Origin: Owenia fusiformis
Lineage: Eukaryota > Annelida > Polychaeta > Sabellida > Oweniidae
Direction: 5' to 3'
Length of the DNA: 64,000 nucleotides
Assembly: GCA_903813345.2 (NCBI GenBank)
Contig: CAIIXF020000007.1
Location: forward strand, 38,674,671 to 38,738,670
A program made the position numbers and the translations under genes. This document shows positions 13,238 to 25,000 of this stretch, piece by piece. Positions within the stretch are counted from its first letter, which is position 1, and each line of letters starts with the position of its first letter. The notes below the pieces were generated by a model. The model ran no database searches, was not told the origin of the DNA, and saw only the letters and a program-made list of their open reading frames with translations.

Positions 13238-13670
13238 TTAGGGGAGGCATCAAAAGTTCGATGTCGGATCGGAAACTAAATAAATCTAGTTTTGACTCAG
13301 ACCCCCCCCCCCCCCCCCCTCCCCCCCAAAACTAAATATCGCGAAAGTTGATCGCTTACTTCCGGTTTGAGAATTTGAAAAATTATTGCTAAACACGATC
13401 TAGTTTTTGTTATTGTTAATTCCTATTGTAATTTGCGGCTTTTAACAACTATTGATAGAATATAATCCATTGGAATGATCTTGACGAAGAAAGCATCAGG
13501 TAAAATCTTTATTTTTAAACCATTCCAAGGCATTCTGAGTTGAAATTGCCCAAAATTTGAAATGTTGAAATTTGTCGGATAGCAAACTGAAATGGGGTTG
13601 AACCCCCGTCCCCCCTAACTAGATTTATTTAGTTTTCTATCCGACATCGAACTTTTGATGCCTCCCCTTA
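13238..13670. mobile_element. Foldback MITE with poly-C tract
   Basis: TTAGGGGAGGCATCAAAAG and about 30 more bases are repeated in inverse at 13612-13670, ending CTTTTGATGCCTCCCCTTA, so the arms are about 50 bp. A poly-C run of roughly 25 bases with one T lies at 13303-13327. No ORF is present. Confidence 0.8.
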
Positions 13671-13675
13671 CTTAG

Positions 13676-13880
13676 CAGTGATCTCAACAGGATGTTTTCT
13701 CAAGTGGGTGCAAAATTCTCATTTTCACTGTTTAGACCAAAATTGGTCAAAATATGCCAATTTTTCATGATCTTGTCATTTTCAAGTGGGTGCAAATGGA
13801 TTTTCAGGTGGGTGCAAGCCTATTTTCAAAATCTCAAGTGGGTGCTGCGCCCACTTGATTTAATACTGGGCAGATCACTG
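13676..13880. mobile_element. Short hAT-like MITE (CAGTGATCT termini)
   Basis: CAGTGATCT at the left and AGATCACTG at the right are flanked by CTTAG on both sides, consistent with a short target duplication. The interior repeats 'caagtgggtgca'. The surrounding 35-bp segment 'tagcattgtagaattttgaa...' occurs both before the neighbouring MITE (13207-13241) and after this one (13883-13917). Confidence 0.5.
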
Positions 13881-14185
13881 CTTAGCATTGTAGAATTTTG
13901 AAATACAGCCATCTTAGCCATGTGTATTCAACAGAAACAGCATAACTGTGAATATTTCTCAAGCTTCCCTACTGGCTTTAATCAACCAATGTGGAAGAAA
14001 CTTCATTTGTTTTATAACAATACAATGTCTCACCAAGGCCTAAAATATGGAAGCTAGTAAAATATTTTTCAGTGGCTAACTTGAGTGTGGGGTTCATTCA
14101 CGCTTGTCAATCTGTGAATGATTTATCTAGATTTAAATCATGCTTCTTAATTGGCTTAATAGGTTACACGCTAGTAAACATTTCA

Positions 14186-14490
14186 CATATGTGTGACATG
14201 TTTTGTCAACAGTTGCCTAATTTGTGACATGTTCACAGAATGTGTGATATGTTCAGTGAATGTGTGTTATGTTCACAGAATGTGTGTTATGTTCACAGAA
14301 TGTGTGTTATGTTCAGTGAATTAGCTCATTGGTGACATGTTTAGTGAACAGGTGAATTATGGATGACAGTTTAGTAAACAGTCACAGAATGTGTGACATG
14401 TTCATTGGTGACAGGTTTAGTAAACAGTTACCAAATATATGACATGTTTAGTGAACAGGTGAAATATGGATGACATATTTAGGTGTAGAA
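14186..14490 (+). repeat. ~20-bp minisatellite (GTGTGACATGTTCACAGAAT)
   Basis: Degenerate tandem units around GTGTGAYATGTTCACAGAAT repeat for about 300 bp, with alternating CACAGAAT and CAGTGAAT forms. The repeat is in the probable RAB5 3' UTR. Confidence 0.8.
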
Positions 14491-16210
14491 TTGTCTGAAG
14501 AGTATTATGCTGAGTAAATAGTTGCCTAATAATGATTCAACATTTGGTTTGAACTTTCAATGTGCCAGCTCTGCCTGTGTAAACTGTAAATTCTGCATTC
14601 TTGTGGGGGCTACTATCAAATTGTAATATATTCTCCAGATAGAGCCAATTGTACATAGAAAAACTAAACCACAAGAATAATGCAAATGATGTATAGTATG
14701 ATCAAACTAGGGGGAAATGGGACAGACAAGAGGGTGGGGAGGGGGGCTTGTATTATAATTGTAATTTATGTCACACATAGAACATCCTATGCTTTATCCG
14801 TATTTATAGAAAATATGTGAATAGCTTTCGACTGGATTTTTATGAAACCTTTCAATGTATAAATTGCTAGCTGTAATAAACATCAAAACCTGTTTTTCCA
14901 ATTTTCATATTTTTAAGAAAACGTGCAAGTGGATTAGGTCAGTGAGTCCTGCAAAGTCAATATAACATTTGTCTTTGCATATACAACTCCTCAATTTTCT
15001 TTTCCAAGTGCCGCAATGGGGGATCATCTATCCCAGAATGCATTACTGATACAGGCTATTGTATTGAGATATCTGGAATTGATGAAGCTCCCCTGATGTA
15101 CTTTGCAAAATTGACTGAGAGGGTGTATATGATTAAATAATATTCACTACTCATTGTTTTAACTCCAAGCATAGCACTTTAAGCTAAATACAGATATATT
15201 TCTTACATAGTGTATCGATATCCATCAAATGTCTAAAATATTTTAATCTTTCTTTAAGGAACCGCAATCTGTCTTCTCATGTTTGGGGTTCACTTTATTT
15301 TACATGAAATGTGTTAATTCCTGATTTGTTAATTTCATTTCTTTCAATGAATGAGTGGAGAAAGTATTTGTATTGTAGCCATGTTCTGAGTTATCTGTGA
15401 ATATTTGTATCGTGTCAAACACAGAAATGTGCAGTGCAGTATGGGAGTGAGATTACATTGCAAGAGAGGTTGTTAAATCCCATGGTTCAACAGTGATGTA
15501 CTCAATGATAACATTAATAATTGAATAAATCCTAACTTTACTTTGAGTAAAGGAATGGGTGTGAATGTTTATTTGTGTCATAAGCTTGCTAGGCCAAACC
15601 ATTCAAATATTTGTTTCTTTGCTTAAAGGCTAATGGAAAATGTTTTATGATGTCCTTATTTATTATTATCTAATAATCATAAAATGTTAAATACAGCTCA
15701 CTTTAAAGTAATTGTAGCATACTCTATTTGGTACTATTTCTACTTTGGCATTGTCACTGGGTTTTAAAGGAAATAAATGCAAACCTTTGCCACTATCCAA
15801 TTTTTGATAACACGTATTTATCATGTTTTACTGTTTAGGTGCAATGTCAAAAATCTGTGAGGGTGATGTATGCTACATTGGCTTTGAAATGTTATATCAC
15901 ATTGGCTTAATTTTTTTTCAAAATTTCAATGCAAAACATTTTTAAATATAAAACGTAAATCTGGTGAGATTTGTGTGTTCTAAACCTTTATTTTCTAAAC
16001 TGTCTTGTGTTTTTGGAATTCATATTTTAGTTGATCAATACAGGATGGGACTACATAAATGTCATATTTACCGCTTTGATGTTTTCAGTGATGGAGAAAA
16101 TGCAGTGCAACTTTGTTAATTTATAAAGGGTATATCATTGCATGAAAAAAAAACATTGGAGAAAATAATGTAATAAACACATAGAAATGAATAAACTATA
16201 ATATTGTATA
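14491..16210 (+). other. RAB5 3' flank with polyadenylation signals
   Basis: No exons are seen. AATAAA occurs at 14875-14880, 15524-15529 and 16172-16177. The next convergent gene (TAF5) ends at 19066, so the RAB5 transcript can end anywhere here. Confidence 0.35.
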
Positions 16211-16815
16211 AAAATATTTAAACATTTATTATTTTTTGTCACTTGTACATCATAACAAATAAAAATGTCACATTGAGTTTACACCCAGTTTAGTCCAGTT
16301 CATTCCTTCATTCCATTCCTTCATTCCATTCCATAGTTGTTGATATGAGGTCCACAAAAATCGTAGTTAACAAAGTCCATCTTTCAGAACTTTTAACATA
16401 AACTTGTATCGAAGAGTCGAAGAATATATGAGGTACTTCAAAAGCGGTGTGTGTGTTTGCAATTTGCTAGTCAGGTAACTTTATGGTAACTAAGATCAAT
16501 TTAACCTCTTGACTCCCTGAAGTGACGAGATTTGTCACCTCAGAAATGACCTTGAAACCCAGAGGGACGAGAAAATGTGTCGCAAAAATCTTCCCTAAAA
16601 TTGCTCTTATTTGAACAATTTACACAAAAATGTGTAGAAATGATCTCTGCCATCTAATTTTACTAAGTTGAGCATCTAAAGTTGTATAAGTAAAATGTCA
16701 AAAGGTGGCAAAAATGAAAAATATAGAATAGAAATATCACCCAAATTAAATTATGTATATTCAAAAGAGGACATTTAAATCTAAAATATGTAAAAATATC
16801 AAAATTGTTCGAAGG

Positions 16816-16898
16816 AGGCGGTGCAGTAGACTGATACAATAAAAAACCAAGTCTCGGTTTGGAGAATGAAGTTCATCAGCCTACCGTCTACTGCACTT
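16816..16898. other. Hairpin-forming segment (GTGCAGTAGAC arms)
   Basis: GTGCAGTAGAC pairs with GTCTACTGCAC about 70 bases on. CTGAT/ATCAG and AACC/GGTT can pair inside, giving a nested stem. It could be a small foldback repeat or a structured RNA. There is no tRNA or snRNA signature. Confidence 0.3.
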
Positions 16899-17138
16899 AT
16901 ATTTTTTTAATGAAAAATATAGAAATAACACCCAAATTAAAAAATTATGGATATTCAGAAGATATTACTAACAATTATGCATAATAATATCATTTCATCA
17001 TGATCATGGACTATTCAAAGGAACTGAAGTACTGGAGTATGTGAAAGGTTGAAAAACCCTGTCATAACTTGTATATTTTCAGTAGTATCACATCAGCTGC
17101 TGTACTTGTTACACCTAGGATTTAGTCCAGATCATTTT

Positions 17139-18721
17139 TTAACCAGAACAACGGCAACGCCAAAGCGTAGCAAATCCCATCGAACAGAAATGGCTGGCAT
17201 TTTTACAAACGAAGTATATAGCAAATATCATAAAACAACACACCAGAAAGGCCACCATTTTCAAAATGGTTGCTCACTAGCCAAATTGTCATCAGAAGAA
17301 ATAATATGCTTTTAAGTAGCCACCTATAAAATTTTTGAAAAATCGCACACATGTACTTGTAAAATAACACACATAAAAATGGTGGCCATTTTTCAAAATG
17401 GCCGACTACTCCCCAAAGTTTTATTAGACAATGTGCCATGCTTAGAGTATTCACATATCAAATATGAACAAAATCGCTCCACTACTTTTCGAGTTATAGT
17501 AAAAAATGTAAGAATGACAGCCGTTTTTTAAAATGGCCGCCCACTATCCGAAGTGTCATGAGACAGTGTGCAAGGCTCATGAGTATTCACATATCAAATA
17601 TGAACAAAATCGCTTCACTACTTTTCAAGTTATAGTAAAAAACATAAAAATGGTGGCCATTTTTCAAAATGGCCACCTACCACCCAAAGTGTCATTAGAC
17701 AGTGTGCCATGCTTATAGTATTCACATGTAAAATATGAAACATACCAAATATGAAAAAATCGCTGAACTACTTTTCAACTTATAGTAAAATACGTTAAAA
17801 TGGGGCCATTTTTCAAAATGGCCACCTTCTACCAAAAGTGTCATTAGACAGTGTGCCATGCTTTTAGTATTCACATACCAAATATAAACAAAATCACTCC
17901 ACTACTTTTCGAGTTATAGTAAAATACGTTAAAATGCTGGCCATTTTTCAAAATGGCCACCTTCTACCAAAAGGGTCATTCGACAGTGTGCCATGCTTAT
18001 AGTATTCACATACCAAATATGAACAAAATCGCATTACTATTTTTCGAGTTATAGTAAAATACGTTAAAATGGCGGCCATTTTTCAAATTTTTTTTCAAAA
18101 TGGCCGCCTTCTACCAAAAGTGTCATAGGACAGTGTGCCATGCTTATAGTATTCACATACCAAATATGAACAAAATCGCTCCACTACTTTTCGAGTTACA
18201 TGTATAGTAAAATACGTTAAAATGGCGGCAATTTTCCAAAATGGCCACCTTCTACCAAAAGTGTCTTTAGACAGTGTGCAATGTTTATAGTATTCACATA
18301 CCAAATATGAACAAAATCGCTCCACTACTTTTCGAGTTACAGCAAAAATCGTAAAATAACGAGTAAAGGCCGCCATTTTTCAAGATGGCTGCCATGTGCT
18401 TTTTTAATATCTACATTTGTAGCTTTATTAATGTCCTTTATAATTATTTTACATTTAAAATATATTGCTATTACAGTTTTACATATTGCACCTAAATTAC
18501 TGTAAAATCGGCACTAAAATGGCCACCATTTTGAAATGAGCGGCCATTTTGAAAATCGGCTTGTGAGCAGAACTTCTACCCCCATAAGGTATATGTGTAC
18601 AAAATATGAACAAAATCGGGCCAACCGTATTTGAGTTATTGCCCGGACGGACGGACGTACGTACGGACGGACGGACGGAGGCATTCCCTATATCCCTCCG
18701 AACTTCGTTCGATGGGATAAT
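17139..18721 (-). mobile_element. GTCC-type element B with GGCCATTTT core repeats
   Basis: Same family as element A in inverse orientation. It begins TTAACCAGAACAACGGCAAC with GAATCCCATCGAAC nearby, continues through about eight ~135-150-bp core units with palindromic GGCCATTTT modules, then a GGAC tract at about 18640-18680, and ends at the hairpin terminus TTCGTTCGATGGGATAA. It lies between the 3' ends of RAB5 and TAF5. Confidence 0.75.
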
Positions 18722-19065
18722 TAAATACTAAGTCTTGTGAAAACTGGCACATTCATACAAAGCTACTCCATTTAACTATTCTTGAAGAATATCTGCCAAT
18801 GGTACGCCACATATGACTGAATGAGTATGTTACTCAAATTTATGTGGTTCACATATATCCAGCCAAGATTTCATCAGATAATCATCCATGGCTGGGCTGA
18901 CAACAATCACTATTGAAGAATGATTGGTAATCCAACCATTCATATTGATCCAACTGCTACTATTCAATAGCATTTGCCCATATATGGTCATCAGATTATC
19001 TGTATCAGAATCATCTGTCCAATCATCCATGTTGGATCAAATAGCTATCTTCCATAAGCTGTTAT
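18722..19065 (-). other. Probable TAF5 3' UTR
   Basis: Follows the TAF5 stop on the minus strand. No canonical AATAAA is seen on the minus strand before element B, so the polyadenylation site is unresolved. Confidence 0.35.
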
Positions 19066-22000
19066 TCAGGACCGTTTGCCCATAAATGGTCCACTTGCTA
19101 AGAGAAGGTTACGTCTTGTGAAATGAAGATCTAACACAGGCGAGTTCTTTGTCTTCTGGGAACCAATCAACAGCTTGGTGTCCTCACCAGTGCTGAAGTT
19201 ATAAGAAACATGTAAATATGTAAGTATAGTCTTGATCAGATTACTAGTTCAGTGTTGTTTTATTTTCAAATTAAAAGTCATGCTTTCCTTGTTACAATGG
19301 ATGTATGCTCACAAAAATGAAGTCTTATCGTTTTTCCATAGCACTCAGGGACTTAAGTCAGAGTATAACCATGTATAACTATGTTCTAAGGGATAGACTC
19401 AATGTCTAATACCCCTCCTAAAAGAAGACTGGCTAGTTTCATCAATAAACAAATGAATTAGTTTGACGTACATGTTTGCTACAGTAGCAGTCCCAGGGGC
19501 AGTGTCCGAGTCTTGCTCTTCAAACACCTTAGCGACATCCCATAATAACACTTGGTCATCAATGCCACCTATAAATACAGAGAAACAACAATGTTCATTC
19601 CACTCTTTTCATATGAACATGTACATGTGCTTCATTCCATGCTTATTCAATTCTTGCATTTTTAATATTTTCTCAAAAGGCTGAGTCAGAATAGTGTATT
19701 TTAACGGTACTACAAATACTTTTACTGAATTATAAATCTTAAAATTAACTCTCAGCAGAGTAAATCATTTCAGTTCTTAATTTGACATCAATCTATAATT
19801 TGTAAATCTGTAATTTATTAGAAATCAATGATCAGGTTAGTAGCCAGGGGGAAGGGGAGGGGGTTTGGGCAAACCCCAAAAATCGTGCAGTTTTTCATCA
19901 TATTGATCACACTTTGAGTAATTTTGGGACAAAATTTCTCAAAGATCCCCCTTGATTCTATGAGAAACTGACCCCCTGGCAAATGCTAGCTATGGCCCTG
20001 AATGATGGATTTACCTGATGCTAATACAGCCCCCTCTCTACTGAAACACAGTGAATATACAGTGTTTGTGTGGCCCTGACCCTGAATGATGGATTTACCT
20101 GATGCTAATACAGCCCCCTCTCTACTGAAACACAGTGAATATACAGTGTTTGTGTGGCCCTGACCCTGAATGATGGATTTACCTGATGCTAATACAGCCC
20201 CCTCTCTACTGAAACACAGTGAATATACAGTGTTTGTGTGGCCCTGACCCTGAATGATGGATTTACCTGATGCTAATACAGCCCCCTCTCTACTGAAACA
20301 CAGTGAATATACAGTGTTTGTGTGGCCCTGACCCTGAATGATGGATTTACCTGATGCTAATACAGCCCCCTCCCTACTGAAACACAGTGAATATACAGTG
20401 TTTGTGTGGCCCTGACCCTGAATGATGGATTTACCTGATGCTAATACAGCCCCCTCCCTACTGAAACAGAGTGAATATACAGTGTTTGTGTGGCCCTGAC
20501 CCTGAATGATGGATTTACCTGATGCTAATACAGCCCCCTCTCTACTGAAACACAGTGAATATACAGTGTTTGTGTGGCCCTGACCCTGAATGATGGATTT
20601 ACCTGATGCTAATACAGCCCCCTCTCTACTGAAACACAGTGAATATACAGTGTTTGTGTGGCCCTGACCCTGAATGATGGATTTACCTGATGCTAATACA
20701 GCCCCCTCTCTACTGAAACACAGTGAATATACAGTGTTTGTGTGGCCCTGACCCTGAATGATGGATTTACCTGATGCTAATACAGCCCCCTCCCTACTGA
20801 AACACAGTGAATATACAGTGTTTGTGTGGCCCTGACCCTGAATGATGGATTTATCTGATGCTAATACAGCCCCCTCTCTACTGAAACACAGTGAATATAC
20901 AGTGTTTGTGTGGCCCTGACCCTGAATGATGGATTTACCTGATGCTAATACAGCCCCCTCTCTACTGAAACACAGTGAATATACAGTGTTTGTGTGGCCC
21001 TGACCCTGAATGATGGATTTACCTGATGCTAATACAGTCCCCTCTCTACTGAAACACAGTGAATATACAGTGTTTGTGTGGCCCTGACCCTGAATGATGG
21101 ATTTACCTGATGCTAATACAGCCCCCTCCCTACTGAAACACAGTGAATATACAGTGTTTGTGTGGCCCTGACCCTGAATGATGGATTTACCTGATGCTAA
21201 TACAGCCCCCTCCCTACTGAAACACAGTGAATATACAGTGTTTGTGTGGACCTGACCCTGAATGATGGATTTACCTGATGCTAATACAGCCCCCTCTCTA
21301 CTGAAACACAGTGAATATACAGTGTTTGTGTGGCCCTGACCCTGAATGATGGATTTACCTGATGCTAATACAGCCCCCTCTCTACTGAAACACAGTGAAT
21401 ATACAGTGTTTGTGTGGACCTGACCCTGAATGATGGATTTACCTGATGCTAATACAGCCCCCTCTCTACTGAAACACAGTGAATATACAGTGTTTGTGTG
21501 GCCCCTCAGTTGTCCAATCTGGTTCCCATTGGCCAAGTCCCACAACAGAACAGTCTTATCTGCCCCTGGATAGTAGGATTGGTTATTTAATTTTCAGATA
21601 CACTCCTCTTCATAAGTTTGGAAACTGGAAGTTTTCATTGGAGAGAATATTAAAGCCAATCAAAATCTTAGTTTTGTTCCTAATTACAAGTTTAGAAATT
21701 CTTGTAAAAAGTCACTGAATTTTTTTAATTGGCAAACAAAAGGCTTTAATAAGTGAACAAAAGTGAGACTTCCAGTTGCCAAACTTATGGAGAGGAGTGT
21801 GAGATTGACATTCTACAGCAATATTTACAATTGTTAACTATCTACTTACTTGCAAGATTAACTCATTTAAGACTGATATTTTAAATATAAAGAAGACAAT
21901 TTGAAGCATCATTTGGCATATACAGTTATGATGATAATGATGATTCTTTTGGTACTTACAATATACTTCAAAAATGTTTTTGGCTACTGTTTACACAGTT

Positions 22001-25000
22001 TACCTGCTGATGCAAGATATCTGCCATCTGGTGAGAATCTGAGACACTGAATTGCACCTTTATGACCTGACATCTGGCGGACACATTTGCCATTCAACAT
22101 GTCGTAAAGTCGCACAAGTCTGTCACTACAGCCTGTCGCTACATAGTTACTGTTGGGATGGAACTGTACACACTGAAAAAGCAATGAAATGTCACGATTT
22201 TAAAAGTATAATCAAATGTAGCAAAATCGCATCTATCAATAATGGATACATGCTTTTATGCTATTACCATGAAGTTTGTGTCTAAAGAATACTAGTTTCA
22301 ACATTTTCCTACTTGTCAAATCTTAAACATTGTTTTTATGTGAGGACAATAGATTGGATTCTTGGGTCTTGATGACCTTTTGACTCGTTAATATACATTA
22401 TTCCACAGGAATTGAAAATTCAAAAAAGTTCTGAGGCTATTCTGTCACAACATCAAATACAGTTTTACCTAATTTCTAGATTTGTCATTATAAATATCAT
22501 GATGTAGAAGACCAATAATATGTCTAAAACAAATTAGAATCATCCTTTAATGTTGTCACATTTTCAAATGAAATATGCAAGCAATTAAAATGCAACAAAA
22601 AAGTTTTCATTTTCATATCGCAATACAGATTTTTAATATACATGCATGTATAATGAACTTACATCAACATCTGATAGATGACCAGCAAATATCCTTAATG
22701 GCTGATAATGGTCTGTAGACCAGATTCTAGCTGTTCTATCATGCCCTCCAGACACGAAATAATGGCCATGGGGACTAAACTGTACACTCCATACTGGATA
22801 GTTGTGACCTTTGTATACCACTAGATTAGTCCATGTTTTTAAACTCCAAAGACGAACTGGAAGATAAAGGTTATCATCATAGAATAATGTGCTAGGGGCT
22901 AATCACATATAATAGCTTGTGTGCCATGTTCCAAAACTCCAAAGATGGAAGATAAAGGTTATCATCATAGAATAATGTGCTAGGGGCTAATCACATATAA
23001 TAGCTTGTGTGCCATGTTCCAAAACTCCAAAGATGGAAGATAAAGGTTATCATCATAGAATAATGTGCTAGGGGCTAATCACATATAATAGCTTGTGTGC
23101 CATGTTCCAAAACTCCAAAGATGGAAGATAAAGGTTATCATCATATAGAATAATGTACTAGGGACTAATCACATATAATAGCTTGTGTGCCATGCTCCAA
23201 AACTCCAAAGACGAACTGGAAGATAAAGGTTATCATCATAGAATAATGTGCTAGGGGCTAATCACATATAATAGCTTGTGTGCCATGTTCCAAAACTCCA
23301 AAGATGGAAGATAAAGGTTATCATCATAGAATAATGTGCTAGGGGCTAATCACATATAATAGCTTGTGTGCCATGTTCCAAAACTCCAAAGATGGAAGAT
23401 AAAGGTTATCATCATAGAATAATGTGCTAGGGGCTAATCACATATAATAGCTTGTGTGCCATGTTCCAAAACTCCAAAGATGGAAGATAAAGGTTATCAT
23501 CATAGAATAATGTGCTAGGGACTAATCACAAATAATAGCTTGTGTGCCATGTTCCAAAACTCCAAAGATGGAAGATAAAGGTTATCATCATAGAATAATG
23601 TGCTAGGGACTAATCACATATAATAGCTTGTGTGCCATGCTCCAAAACTCCAAAGATGGAAGATAAAGGTTATCATCATAGAATAATGTGCTAGGGGCTA
23701 ATCACATATAATAGCTTGTGTGCCATGTTCCAAAACTCCAAAGATGGAAGATAAAGGTTATCATCATAGAATAATGTGCTAGGGGCTAATCACATATAAT
23801 AGCTTGTGTGCCATGCTCCAAAACTCCAAAGATGGAAGATAAAGGTTATCATCATAGAATAATGTGCTAGGGGCTAATCACATATAATAGCTTGTGTGCC
23901 ATGTTCCAAAACTCCAAAGATGGAAGATAAAGGTTATCATCATAGAATAATGTGCTAGGGGCTAATCACATATAATAGCTTGTGTGCCATGTTCCAAAAC
24001 TCCAAAGATGGAAGATAAAGGTTATCATCATAGAATAATGTGCTAGGGGCTAATCACATATAATAGCTTGTGTGCCATGTTCCAAAACTCCAAAGATGGA
24101 AGATAAAGGTTATCATCATATAGAATAATGTGCTAGGGGCTAATCACATATAATAGCTTGTGTGCCATGTTCCAAAACTCCAAAGATGGAAGATAAAGGT
24201 TATCATCATATAGAATAATGTGCTAGGGACTAATCACATATAATAGCTTGTGTGCCATGTTCCAAAACTCCAAAGATGGAAGATAAAGGTTATCATCATA
24301 TAGAATAATGTGCTAGGGGCTAATCACATATAATAGCTTGTGTGCCATGTTCCAAAACTCCAAAGATGGAAGATAAAGGTTATCATCATAGAATAATGTG
24401 CTAGGGGCTAATCACATATAATAGCTTGTGTGCCATGTTCCAAAACTCCAAAGATGGAAGATAAAGGTTATCATCATATAGAATAATGTGCTAGGGGCTA
24501 ATCACATATAATAGCTTGTGTGCCATGTTCCAAAACTCCAAAGATGGAAGATAAAGGTTATCATCATATAGAATAATGTGCTAGGGGCTAATCACATATA
24601 ATAGCTTGTGTGCCATGTTCCAAAACTCCAAAGATGGAAGATAAAGGTTATCATCATAGAATAATGTGCTAGGGGCTAATCACATATAATAGCTTGTGTG
24701 CCATGTTCCAAAACTCCAAAGATGGAAGATAAAGGTTATCATCATAGAATAATGTGCTAGGGGCTAATCACATATAATAGCTTGTGTGCCATGTTCCAAA
24801 ACTCCAAAGATGGAAGATAAAGGTTATAATCATAGAATAATGTGCTAGGGGCTAATCACATATAATAGCTTGTGTGCCATGTTCCAAAACTCCAAAGATG
24901 GAAGATAAAGGTTATCATCATAGAATAATGTGCTAGGGGCTAATCACATATAATAGCTTGTGTGCCATGTTCCAAAACTCCAAAGATGGAAGATAAAGGT

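Noticed and set aside
19986-21545. 519-codon ORF as a separate WD-repeat gene
   Set aside because: Its start is inside a TAF5 exon, and most of it is the exon/donor array; it is treated as potential isoform sequence of TAF5, not as its own gene.
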